Below are positions 16,363 to 24,056 of a stretch of DNA of 64,000 bases, piece after piece. How positions within the stretch are numbered: the first letter of the stretch is position 1; every line of letters begins with the position of its first letter. Under the pieces are notes generated by a model, which was given only the letters and a program-made list of their open reading frames with translations, was not told the DNA's origin and ran no database searches. Made by a program: the position numbers and the translations under genes. Origin of the DNA: Marinibaculum sp040216765 (GTDB lineage: Bacteria; Pseudomonadota; Alphaproteobacteria; Ferrovibrionales; Ferrovibrionaceae); contig JAVJON010000016.1 of the NCBI GenBank assembly GCA_040216765.1, forward strand, positions 18,790-82,789. The letters run 5' to 3'.

Positions 16363-17064
16363 TCAGCCCTCGCCGGCGGCAGCCGGGTCGCGCAGCCAGA
16401 GGGCATTCGGGATCTTGTCGCGGAGGAAGGCCAGGTGGGCCGCGGCCTCTGCCGCGCTGGGGGCGTGCGGCCTCGGCGGGCGGGCGACCGTGCCGGTCGC
16501 CCCGGCCATGCCCGCCTCCTCCTCGACCTGCAGCACGAGGCCGGCCTGCCGGCCGCCCAGCAGCTCCAGATAGACTTCCGCCAGCAGTTCGGAATCCAGC
16601 AGCGCGCCGTGCTTCGTGCGGGCGGAATTGTCGATCCCGAAGCGGTTGCACAGCGCGTCCAGGCTGGCCGATGCGCCGGGAAAGCGCTTGCGTGCCATGC
16701 GCACGGTATCCACGGCGCGGTCCATCGGCAGGGTGGGCCGGCCCAGCATCGCCAGTTCCGCGTTCAGGAAGCCCATGTCGAAGCTGGCATTGTGGATCAC
16801 CAGCGGATCGTCGCCGATGAACGCCAGGAAGGCATCCACCTCCTCGCCGAAGGTGCGGTGGCCGGCCAGGAACTCGGCCGACAGGCCGTGCACGCGGAAC
16901 GCCTCCTCCGGCATGTCGCGCCCGGGATTCAGGTAGACGTGGAAGCTCTCCCCGGTGGCGATATGGTTGCGCAGTTCCAGGCAGCCGATCTCGACCAGCC
17001 GGTGGCCGGATTTCGGGTCCAGGCCGGTGGTCTCCGTGTCGAGTACGATCTCACGCAGGGTCAT
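16363..17064 (-). CDS. dnaQ: DnaQ, DNA polymerase III epsilon subunit
   Basis: A 233-residue proofreading 3'-5' exonuclease. The DEDDh-type exonuclease motifs are all present: ExoI DTETTG, ExoII IHNASFDMGF, and ExoIII HGALLDSELLAEVY with catalytic His and Asp. The C-terminal tail after about residue 180 would bind the polymerase alpha subunit. The start codon lies 14 bases inside coaE, so translation is coupled. Placement beside coaE, aroE, maf and the origin is the usual alphaproteobacterial order. Confidence 0.96.
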   Translation of the reverse strand: MTLREIVLDTETTGLDPKSGHRLVEIGCLELRNHIATGESFHVYLNPGRDMPEEAFRVHGLSAEFLAGHRTFGEEVDAFLAFIGDDPLVIHNASFDMGFLNAELAMLGRPTLPMDRAVDTVRMARKRFPGASASLDALCNRFGIDNSARTKHGALLDSELLAEVYLELLGGRQAGLVLQVEEEAGMAGATGTVARPPRPHAPSAAEAAAHLAFLRDKIPNALWLRDPAAAGEG

Positions 17065-17704
17065 CCCGTCCTCCCGCCCCTGTTGCCGTGCCCGTGGGCT
17101 GCTTCTGGGCCTGCGCCTGCGCCCGCAGGGCCGCGGCGACGGCGGCCACATGCTCGCGGGTCTCCGCCAGGCTGCCGCCGGTGGGTATCACATGATCCGC
17201 CCGGGCCCGCTTCTCCGCATCCGGCACCTGCTTGTCCAGGATCGCGCTGAATTTCTCTTCCGTCATGCCGGGGCGCTTCAGCACCCGCTCGCGCTGCGCC
17301 GCCGCCGGCGCGCTGACCACGACGACGGCATCCACCCTGTCCTGGCCGCCGGTCTCGAACAGCAGCGGGATGTCCAGCACCACGAAGGGCGCCCCGGCGG
17401 CTTCGGCCGCAGCCAGGAAATCCTGCCGCATGCCCCCGACCAGCGGATGCACGATGCGCTCCAGCCGGCGCAGCGCCTCGCGGTCGCCCAGCACCTCCCG
17501 GCCCAGCCGCTCGCGGTCGACGGCATCGTCCACGATGGCGGCGGGAAAGGCTTCCCCCAGTGGCGCCACTGCCGCCCCGCCCCGGGCATAGAGCGCATGC
17601 ACCGCGGCATCGGCATCGAAGACCGGCACGCCGAGATCCCGGAACATGCCGGCCACCGTGCTCTTGCCCATGCCGATGGAGCCTGTCAGGCCGAGATGCA
17701 GCAT
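17051..17704 (-). CDS. coaE: CoaE, dephospho-CoA kinase
   Basis: A 217-residue enzyme for the last step of coenzyme A synthesis (3'-phosphorylation of dephospho-CoA). The P-loop GLTGSIGMGKST is at residues 4-15. It is followed by DADAAVHALY, HPLVGGMR and the DIPLLFETG substrate-binding segment. The start at 17704 has GGGAG eight bases upstream, and an ATG five codons earlier is less likely. The C-terminal tail is Ala/Gln-rich and not conserved. Confidence 0.95.
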   Translation of the reverse strand: MLHLGLTGSIGMGKSTVAGMFRDLGVPVFDADAAVHALYARGGAAVAPLGEAFPAAIVDDAVDRERLGREVLGDREALRRLERIVHPLVGGMRQDFLAAAEAAGAPFVVLDIPLLFETGGQDRVDAVVVVSAPAAAQRERVLKRPGMTEEKFSAILDKQVPDAEKRARADHVIPTGGSLAETREHVAAVAAALRAQAQAQKQPTGTATGAGGRDDPA

Positions 17705-17778
17705 CCCCGTCTCCCGCATGCCGGCGTCGCCGGCCCGATACCGCTGGCCCGAGCACGCCGTCCGGACCGCAGGCCGGG

Positions 17779-18648
17779 TCAGGCCCGGCGCAGCAGCTCC
17801 GCTTCCATTTCCGTCCGCAGCGCCGGCGTGACCGCCGGCAGCACGCCGAACCAGGCCTCGAAGCCCGGCCGTCCCTGGTGCAGCAGCATGTCCAGGCCGC
17901 CGGTCGCCGCGCGGCCCCGCGCCCGGGCCGCCTGCACCAGCGCCGTCTCCAATGGAGTGTATACGATGTCGACGATCAACACAGTATCTTGTGTGCCATC
18001 CAGCAGCGCGCGCAGCAGCGCGCCATCCAGCGGCGGCTGGCCGCGCATGCCAAGGCTGGTGGTGTTGGCCAGCAGCCCGGCGCCGTCGCAGGCGGCCCCG
18101 GCCTGGGACCAGTCGAACAGCCGGACCCGCGGGCCCAGCAGGGCCTGCAGGTCGGCGGCCCGTGCGGCGGTGCGGTTGACGATCCGCAGCTCCGGCGTGC
18201 CGGCCGCCAGCAGGGCGGCACCGATCGACCGGGCGGCGCCGCCGGCGCCCAGCAGGCAGGCCGGCGCGTCGGCGGGCCGGAATCCGGGCACCGCGTCCGC
18301 CACGCTGCCCAGGAAGCCGATGCCGTCGGTGCTGTCGCCCTCCAGGCTGCCATCGGTCCGGCGGAACACCGTGTTGACGCTGCCGGCCTGGCGCGCCCGC
18401 GCGGTGACATGGTCCACCAGGTCCAGCGCCGCCACCTTGTGCGGCAGGGTCACGTTGAACCCCCGAAGCTCCCCCGACCGCACCCGGTCGAAGGTGGCGG
18501 GGAGGTCCTCCGGGGTCACCGGGATGGCGTCATAGCTGCCGGGCAGGCCATACCGGGCCAGCCAGTGCCGGTGCATGACCGGCGACAGCGAATGGCCGAC
18601 CGGCCAGCCGATCACGCCGGCCCGGGGCAAGGCTGGCGCGTCCGTCAT
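17779..18648 (-). CDS. aroE: AroE, shikimate 5-dehydrogenase
   Basis: A 289-residue NADP-dependent enzyme reducing 3-dehydroshikimate in the aromatic amino acid pathway. The substrate motif GWPVGHSLSPVMHRHW and NVTLPHKVAAL (with the catalytic Lys) are in the N-terminal domain. The Rossmann motif LLGAGGAARS, the NRT segment and NTTSLGM follow, and GLDMLLHQGRPGFEAWFG closes the C-terminal domain. The start overlaps the maf stop codon (ATGA), so the two are cotranslated. Confidence 0.96.
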   Translation of the reverse strand: MTDAPALPRAGVIGWPVGHSLSPVMHRHWLARYGLPGSYDAIPVTPEDLPATFDRVRSGELRGFNVTLPHKVAALDLVDHVTARARQAGSVNTVFRRTDGSLEGDSTDGIGFLGSVADAVPGFRPADAPACLLGAGGAARSIGAALLAAGTPELRIVNRTAARAADLQALLGPRVRLFDWSQAGAACDGAGLLANTTSLGMRGQPPLDGALLRALLDGTQDTVLIVDIVYTPLETALVQAARARGRAATGGLDMLLHQGRPGFEAWFGVLPAVTPALRTEMEAELLRRA

Positions 18649-19271
18649 GCCGGCACCGCGCCCAGCACGCGCAGGCGGTCCAGCAGGGCCAGCAATGGCA
18701 GGCCGAGGATGGTGAACCAGTCGCCGGACAGGCGCTCGAACAGCTGTATCGCCGGCGCCTCGACCCGATAGCCGCCGACGCTGCCGCAGCCTGCGTCCGG
18801 ATCCGCCTGCAGCCAGGCGTCCAGTGCCCGGTCGCTGAACTGCCGCATCGTCAGGTCGGCACTGTCGACGGCATGCCAGGCCTCGCGGCCCGGCCCGAGG
18901 ACCACGACCGCGCTGGTCAGGCGATGGCTGCGGCCGCGCAGCGACAGAAGCTGCCGCCGCGCCGCGGCCCGATCCTCCGGTTTGTCGAACCAGACGTCGC
19001 CGCAGGTCAGCACCTGGTCCGCGCCGATCACGATGACCTCGCCCTGCGCGGCCGCCGGCCGCATCCGGTCCGTTGCTGCCCTGGCCTTTGCCTCGGCCAG
19101 GGCAAGAGCGACCTCGCCGGCACCGGCGCCGGCGGCCCGCAGTTCCGCCTTGATCGGCTCTTCGTCCAGCCCGGTCGGCTGGCGGTCGGCGGCGATGCCG
19201 GCCTGCGCCAGCATCGCCTGCCGGGCCGCGCTGGCAGAGGCGAGCACGATGCGGTGGGGCATGCCGGTCAT
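18645..19271 (-). CDS. maf: Maf family nucleotide pyrophosphatase
   Basis: A 208-residue Maf/YceF-type house-cleaning pyrophosphatase that hydrolyses non-canonical or modified nucleoside triphosphates. The nucleotide-binding LASASAARQAML motif opens the protein; GADQVL carries the family Asp; KPEDRAAARRQL and the GGYRVEAPAIQLFERLSGDW segment follow. Whether it prefers dTTP/UTP or m7GTP cannot be settled from these motifs. The start at 19271 overlaps the upstream gene's stop codon (ATGA), which decides it over an ATG three codons later. Confidence 0.92.
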   Translation of the reverse strand: MTGMPHRIVLASASAARQAMLAQAGIAADRQPTGLDEEPIKAELRAAGAGAGEVALALAEAKARAATDRMRPAAAQGEVIVIGADQVLTCGDVWFDKPEDRAAARRQLLSLRGRSHRLTSAVVVLGPGREAWHAVDSADLTMRQFSDRALDAWLQADPDAGCGSVGGYRVEAPAIQLFERLSGDWFTILGLPLLALLDRLRVLGAVPA

Positions 19272-20185
19272 GTGCGGTGGACCGGGTTCGCGCGGCCATG
19301 GGTCTGGCCGTCGCCGCCTTTCGCCGATTGCTGCTTCTCCCGATGGGCCTCCACCAGGGTCATGATGGCGGCGGCGGTTTCCTCGATCGACCGGCGCGAT
19401 ACGTCGATCACCGGCCAGCCATGCTCCGCGCACAGCCGCCGCGCCTGTGCGACCTCCTGGCGGACCGCTTCCGGGTCGACATAGACCGTCTCGCCATCCT
19501 GTTTCAGCGCGCGCAGGCGGGAGCGGCGGACCTGGATCAGCCGCTCGGGCGAATTGGTCAGGCCGACGATCAGCGGCCGCGTCAGCTCCGACAGTTCAGG
19601 CGGCAGGGTCATGTTCGGCACATAGGGAATGTTCGCGGTCTTCATCCCCATATTGGCGAGGTAGATCGCCGTCGGCGTCTTGGAGGTCCGCGACACGCCC
19701 ACCAGGATGATGTCGGCATCGGCCAGCGAACCGCCCAGATGCCCGTCGTCATGCGCCAGGGTGAACTGCACGGCATCGATGCGGTTGAAATAGGCGGTGT
19801 CCAGCTGGTGCTGCCGGCCCGGCCGGGTGATCGCCTGCTCCCCCAGGAAGCTGCTCATCGCCGCCAGGACGGGGTCGAGGACACCGATGCAGGGCGTGCC
19901 CACGGACCGGCAGCCCTGTTCCAGCAGGCTGCGCATCTCCGCATCCATCAGGGTGTACATGACCATGCCCGGCTCGGCCTCGATCGCCTTCAGCACGCGC
20001 TGCATCTGGCCGGGGGTGCGGACCAGCGACCAGACATGGCGGCGGCTCTCGCTGCGGGCATGGGGAAACTGCACCAGGGTCGCGGCGGTGATCGCCTTCA
20101 ATGTCTCCCCGGTGGAATCCGACACCAGGTGGATATGGAACCGCGCACCCGGCCCTCCTGCGGCGCCGCTCCCGGCCCCGCTCAC
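19268..20185 (-). CDS. Pyruvate, phosphate dikinase regulatory protein (DUF299)
   Basis: A 305-residue bifunctional Ser/Thr kinase and phosphorylase that inactivates or reactivates pyruvate phosphate dikinase (or PEP synthase). Hallmarks are the N-terminal HLVSDSTGETL, the P-loop GVSRTSKT at residues 163-170, and the LANMGMKTANIPYVP region. It heads the leftward unit with maf, aroE, coaE and dnaQ. Its start is at the left edge of the putative origin, and a DUF299 gene facing hemE across the origin is the arrangement known from Caulobacter. Confidence 0.93.
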   Translation of the reverse strand: MSGAGSGAAGGPGARFHIHLVSDSTGETLKAITAATLVQFPHARSESRRHVWSLVRTPGQMQRVLKAIEAEPGMVMYTLMDAEMRSLLEQGCRSVGTPCIGVLDPVLAAMSSFLGEQAITRPGRQHQLDTAYFNRIDAVQFTLAHDDGHLGGSLADADIILVGVSRTSKTPTAIYLANMGMKTANIPYVPNMTLPPELSELTRPLIVGLTNSPERLIQVRRSRLRALKQDGETVYVDPEAVRQEVAQARRLCAEHGWPVIDVSRRSIEETAAAIMTLVEAHREKQQSAKGGDGQTHGRANPVHRT

Positions 20186-20261
20186 GGGGCACCCGGCGGG
20201 CCGGGCGGCCTGTGGATGATCTGCGAATAACGTGCATGAATCGGCATCGGGCAGCGCCCCA

Positions 20262-20270
20262 TGTGGATAA
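20262..20270 (-). promoter_or_regulatory. Perfect DnaA box
   Basis: TTATCCACA on the minus strand, an exact match to the DnaA consensus. It lies at the left side of the origin region, near a one-mismatch box at 20211-20219. Confidence 0.85.
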
Positions 20271-20521
20271 CGTGTGACTTGTGAGCGACTTAACAGAGGC
20301 GCCGTCCCGAACCAAGGGCGGCGGGCGGAACAATGTGCATTGCGGGCATGGCGGACTCTGCCCCGCCCTGCGCAGCCCCTTGTCCCCGGCGCTCACAGGC
20401 GGGGACAGCCGGGCCGCCCACAGGGGCCCGGCCCTGCAGCCCGGCCGGTTTGCGCGCCGGCTGGCGCTGTTCTACACAGGGCTTCCCCACAGGCGGGCGG
20501 CCCGGCCTGCCCGGGCGCAGG

Positions 20522-20555
20522 TTATCCACAGACTTGTGCGCCAGCCTGTGGATAG
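20522..20555. promoter_or_regulatory. DnaA box pair next to the unwinding region
   Basis: A perfect TTATCCACA at 20522-20530 on the plus strand and an opposed CTATCCACA at 20547-20555 on the minus strand. The starts are 25 bases apart. A GC-rich stretch and the CTA array follow directly on the right, so this pair is the best candidate for loading DnaA onto the unwinding element. Confidence 0.8.
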
Positions 20556-20580
20556 GATTCTGTGCGCGGGACTCACAGGC

Positions 20581-20620
20581 CCTACTACCTACCACTACAA
20601 CCAAATAAAGATTCTTCCTT
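20581..20620. other. DnaA-trio-like array and AT-rich unwinding element
   Basis: CTA triplets recur at 20582-20584, 20585-20587, 20589-20591 and 20595-20597, which reads as repeated 3'-GAT-5' on the opposite strand, the DnaA-trio motif of bacterial origins. The following bases to 20620 are the most AT-rich part of this gap. The order DnaA boxes, GC-rich segment, trios, AT-rich element matches the basal unwinding system described in other bacteria. It ends just upstream of hemE, whose promoter must overlap it. Confidence 0.6.
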
Positions 20621-20635
20621 GATGTCGTCACGTCC

Positions 20636-21673
20636 ATGACCCCTCCGGCGAAACCGATCCTGCAGGTCATCGGCGGCCAGCCGCAGGCGCAGCGACCGGC
20701 CTGGCTGATGCGCCAGGCCGGTCGCTACCTTCCGGAATATCGCGCCCTGCGCGCACGGGCGGGGTCCTTCCTGGACCTGTGCTTCCAGCCGGAGATGGCG
20801 GCGGACGTCACCCTGCAGCCGATCCGGCGGTTCGGCTTCGACGCCGCGATCCTGTTCGCCGACATCCTGCTGCTGCCCCATGCGCTGGGCCGGACGGTCA
20901 GCTTCGTCGAAGGCGAAGGCCCCCGCCTGCCACCGCTGACCACCGCGGCAGAGGTCGACAGCCTGGCCGATGTCGATCCCGGCCCGGGCCTGGAACCGGT
21001 CTTCGAGACGGTGGCCCTGGTCCGGCAGGGATTGCCGGAGGCTTGCACCCTGATCGGCTTCGCCGGGGCACCCTGGACCGTCGCCACCTACATGATCGCC
21101 GGCGCCGCGGAAAAGGAGCAGGTCCAGGCACGGCTCTTCGCCTATCGGCACCGGGCGGCGTTCGCCCGCCTGATCGACCGGCTGACGGAGACGACGATCG
21201 ACTATCTGGACAGGCAGATCGTCGCGGGCGCGGAGGCGGTGAAGCTGTTCGACAGCTGGGCCGGCGCGCTGGCCCCGGCCGAGATGCGGCGCTGGAGCAT
21301 TGCGCCGACCGCCCGGATCGTGGCCGCGCTGAAGGCCCGGCATCCGGGGGTGCCGGTGATCGGCTTTCCCCGCGGATGCGGCGGCATGCTGGCGGAATAT
21401 GCCGCCGCGACAGGGGTCGATATGGTGGCGCTGGACACAGCGACCGATCCGGCCTGGGCCGATGCGGTGCTGCCGCCCGGGCTGCCGATCCAGGGCAATC
21501 TGGACCCGCTGGCGCTGATCGCGGGCGGGGCGGTGCTGGAGGAGGCCGTCGCCGGAATCCTTGCCGCGACCGCCGGGCGGCCGCATGTCTTCAATCTGGG
21601 GCATGGCATCCTGCCGCAGACACCGCCGGACAATGTGGCGGATCTGCTCCGGCTGCTGCGCCGGTCCGGTTAG
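20636..21673 (+). CDS. hemE: HemE, uroporphyrinogen decarboxylase
   Basis: A 345-residue enzyme that removes four carboxyls from uroporphyrinogen III to give coproporphyrinogen III. Clear motifs are WLMRQAGRYLPEYR near the N-terminus, FADILLLPHALG with the catalytic Asp, GFAGAPWTVATYMIAG with the active-site Tyr, and FNLGHGILPQTPPDNV with the conserved His. It is the first gene right of the origin and leads hemE-hemH-hemJ, the later steps of heme synthesis. Confidence 0.97.
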   Translation: MTPPAKPILQVIGGQPQAQRPAWLMRQAGRYLPEYRALRARAGSFLDLCFQPEMAADVTLQPIRRFGFDAAILFADILLLPHALGRTVSFVEGEGPRLPPLTTAAEVDSLADVDPGPGLEPVFETVALVRQGLPEACTLIGFAGAPWTVATYMIAGAAEKEQVQARLFAYRHRAAFARLIDRLTETTIDYLDRQIVAGAEAVKLFDSWAGALAPAEMRRWSIAPTARIVAALKARHPGVPVIGFPRGCGGMLAEYAAATGVDMVALDTATDPAWADAVLPPGLPIQGNLDPLALIAGGAVLEEAVAGILAATAGRPHVFNLGHGILPQTPPDNVADLLRLLRRSG

Positions 21674-21701
21674 ACGGCACATATCGGGGGACCGCGCGAG
21701 G

Positions 21702-22856
21702 ATGGACGTTGACGCCCAAGGCCAGGCACGACAGGGCAGCCGCACCGCGATCGTCCTGCTGAACCTGGGCGGGCCGGACAGCCTGGATGCGGTGCGGCCG
21801 TTCCTGTTCAACCTGTTCAGCGACAAGGCGATCATCCGGCTGCCGGCACTGGCGCGCCTGCCCCTGGCCTGGCTGATCGCCCGGCGGCGGGCGCCGGTGG
21901 CGCGCGAGATCTATGCCCAGCTGGGCGGCCGTTCGCCGATCCTGCCACAGACCGAGGCCCAGGCCGCCGCCCTGCAGCACGAACTGGCCAGTGCCGGCGA
22001 GGACGAGGCAGCGGAGCTGCGCTGCTTCATCGCCATGCGGTACTGGCATCCGCGCGCGGCGGCAGCCGCTGCCGAGGTCAAGGCCTGGGGCGCCGACAGG
22101 GTGCTGCTGCTGCCGCTCTATCCGCAGTTCTCCACCACCACATCGGCCTCGTCGATCGCGGAATGGCAGCGGGAGGCCGGGCGGGTCGGGCTGGACGTCG
22201 CCACCCGCGCGCTGTGCTGCTATCCGGAGCTTCCCGGCTTTGTTGCCGCCCAGGCCGATGCCATCGTCGAGGCATTGGCGAACCTTGCGGCGGAAGGCGG
22301 TCCGGCACCGGTACGGCTGCTGTTTTCCGCTCACGGCCTGCCGAAGCGCATCGTCGACGCGGGCGATCCCTATCAGTGGCAGGTGGAGGCGACGGCTGCC
22401 GCGCTGGTGGAGGCGGTAGCGGCCGCATTGCCGGCCGGCAGGATGCCCGACTGGGCGATCTGCTATCAGAGCAGGGTCGGGCGGCTGGAATGGATCGGCC
22501 CGTCGACCGAGTATGAGGTCGAGCGGGCGGGCCGTGACGGCACCGCCCTGATCGTGGTGCCCATCGCCTTCGTCTCTGAGCATTCCGAGACCCTGGTGGA
22601 ACTGGACATCGAATATGCCGAGCTGGCGGCCAGGTGCGGCGTTCCCGCCTATCGCCGGGTGGCGACGGTGGGCACCGGCCCCAGCTTCATCGACAGCCTG
22701 GCAGGGCTGGTCGCCGAGGAGCTGGAACTGTTCGGCGGGGCGGCCGCGGACCGGGCGGGGGAGCGGATCGGGCGGGCCGCCGGGCGGCTCTGCCCGGCCG
22801 GGCAGTCGGATTGCCCCTGCGGCAGGCCCCTGGCCGGCAAAGGCACGGGCAATTGA
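21702..22856 (+). CDS. hemH: HemH, ferrochelatase
   Basis: A 384-residue enzyme inserting Fe(II) into protoporphyrin IX. LLNLGGPDSLDAVRPFLFNLF opens the domain, LFSAHGLPKRIVDAGDPY carries the metal-site His, and AFVSEHSETLVELDIEY carries the catalytic Glu. The C-terminal tail contains CPAGQSDCPC, a Cys cluster resembling the [2Fe-2S]-binding tail of some bacterial ferrochelatases. The ATG at 21702 is 28 bases after hemE and fits the family N-terminus. Confidence 0.95.
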   Translation: MDVDAQGQARQGSRTAIVLLNLGGPDSLDAVRPFLFNLFSDKAIIRLPALARLPLAWLIARRRAPVAREIYAQLGGRSPILPQTEAQAAALQHELASAGEDEAAELRCFIAMRYWHPRAAAAAAEVKAWGADRVLLLPLYPQFSTTTSASSIAEWQREAGRVGLDVATRALCCYPELPGFVAAQADAIVEALANLAAEGGPAPVRLLFSAHGLPKRIVDAGDPYQWQVEATAAALVEAVAAALPAGRMPDWAICYQSRVGRLEWIGPSTEYEVERAGRDGTALIVVPIAFVSEHSETLVELDIEYAELAARCGVPAYRRVATVGTGPSFIDSLAGLVAEELELFGGAAADRAGERIGRAAGRLCPAGQSDCPCGRPLAGKGTGN

Positions 22857-22911
22857 CCACCGGGCCGGCTGAACGGCCGGATTCGCGGAACCCAAGGGAA
22901 GGGCGGGCGCC

Positions 22912-23361
22912 ATGTGGTATCTCTGGCTGAAGGTCCTGCATGTCCTGGCGGTGATCGCCTGGATGGCCGGGATGCTCTACCTGCCGCGGCTCTTCGTGTA
23001 CCACGCGGGGGCCAGCAGGGGCGGCGAGCTGTCGGAGACCTTCAAGGTGATGGAGCGCCGCCTGCTGCGCGGCATCATCAATCCGGCGATGATCGTGACC
23101 TGGCTTACCGGCCTGGCCCTCGGCTTCGGCCCGGCGCTGGGCCTGTGGGACGGACCGGACTGGTCCGCCGATGCCTGGCTGCATGCCAAACTGGCGCTGG
23201 TGCTCGTGCTGCAGCTGGTCCATGCCGCCTATGCGCGGTGGCGCCGGCAGTTCGCCCAGGACGCCAACCGTCACGGCGCCGGCTTCTACCGGGTCGCCAA
23301 CGAGGTGCCCACCCTGCTGCTGATCGCGATCGTCATCCTGGTCGTCGTCAAACCGTTCTAG
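22912..23361 (+). CDS. hemJ: HemJ, protoporphyrinogen IX oxidase
   Basis: A 149-residue membrane enzyme of the HemJ type, which oxidises protoporphyrinogen IX to protoporphyrin IX. It has four hydrophobic helices. The conserved His is H10 (LKVLHVLAVIAWMAGMLYLP) and the conserved Lys is K93 (WLHAKLALVLVLQLVH). The C-terminus is hydrophobic and ends VVVKPF. It lies 55 bases after hemH and completes the heme cluster. Confidence 0.93.
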   Translation: MWYLWLKVLHVLAVIAWMAGMLYLPRLFVYHAGASRGGELSETFKVMERRLLRGIINPAMIVTWLTGLALGFGPALGLWDGPDWSADAWLHAKLALVLVLQLVHAAYARWRRQFAQDANRHGAGFYRVANEVPTLLLIAIVILVVVKPF

Positions 23362-24056
23362 GGACCTTGCAATCGCGGCGCCGAGGGACTAGCATCGTTA
23401 AGACCTTACAACATTTGCCCAGCCACTCCCTTGGAAAGCCGTCGATCCTGCCGCATACCCTCCGGGGGTGCGCCGACGGCGATGGGCAATCAGGTACAGG
23501 ATCCGCCGCCAGCACGGTTGGCCGGTCCGCCCGAGACCAAGTTCCATTGGATTGGCGGCTCCCGAAACACATCAACCATCCATTGCCTGCGTCCGGGAGG
23601 ACCATGGCTCACTTCTAGATCAATTGCCCCGATTGCGGCGGAGGGCTGGAACGGTCGGACTGCGGTGCGGCGTCTTCCGGCTTTTGCGCGGCGGAACGAT
23701 TGGATTTGCCGTGGTGTTCCCCAGGTTCCTGCACGGCAGGAGCGGCGGGCGGAACCGGCGGGCGGACAATCGGGATTCCGTATCGCAGCATCGTTCCGAA
23801 CCGCGGCAATCGTGGCTGCAAGGGCGGCTCCGGCAATGACGCCGATCGCCTGGTGACGGCATCTTCTTTTCGACCCCGACTTCCGGATCCCGCACCGCTT
23901 GCGGCTGTCCGGCAGGGGCGCGGGAGCCAATTCGGGATCCAACCCGCGACTGGCATGAATCCCGCAATTTTCAACCAGTATCGAATCCCTTTCGCGCCGG
24001 ACCGCGCGAATGGAATTCCTGCCTTGCCACGGTCCCTGACTAAGTAAGAGTGTTCC
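23362..24056 (+). other. Long gene-free leader before rho
   Basis: A 695-base gap separates hemJ from rho. Open frames on both strands lack a good ribosome-binding site, recognisable domains or stable composition, so no gene is called. The stretch probably holds the rho promoter and a long 5' leader; rho genes are commonly autoregulated by Rho-dependent termination in their leader. No strong hairpin or known riboswitch was recognised. A short pyrimidine-rich section lies around 23860-23880. Confidence 0.5.

Larger units (their letters stand above)
20205..20625. other. oriC: Probable chromosomal replication origin (oriC)
   Basis: The 450-base gene-free gap between the leftward PPDK-regulator gene and rightward hemE has a dense set of DnaA-box sequences. 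Perfect TTATCCACA boxes lie at 20262-20270 (minus) and 20522-20530 (plus). One-mismatch boxes are at 20211-20219 and 20547-20555 (both minus), and weaker ones at 20470-20478 and 20483-20491. A CTA trinucleotide array and an AT-rich stretch follow at 20581-20620. The Caulobacter origin lies between hemE and the same DUF299 gene. Gene orientation also diverges here: genes at 9.9-20.2 kb run left (except secB) and those at 20.6-31 kb run right. The location is inferred; the boxes are seen directly. Confidence 0.87.

Noticed and set aside
20275..20295. A CtrA-like half-conserved site (TTGT-N7-TTAA) inside the origin
   Set aside because: Only six of eight consensus bases match, and single weak sites are expected by chance. 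It does not support Caulobacter-style CtrA control.
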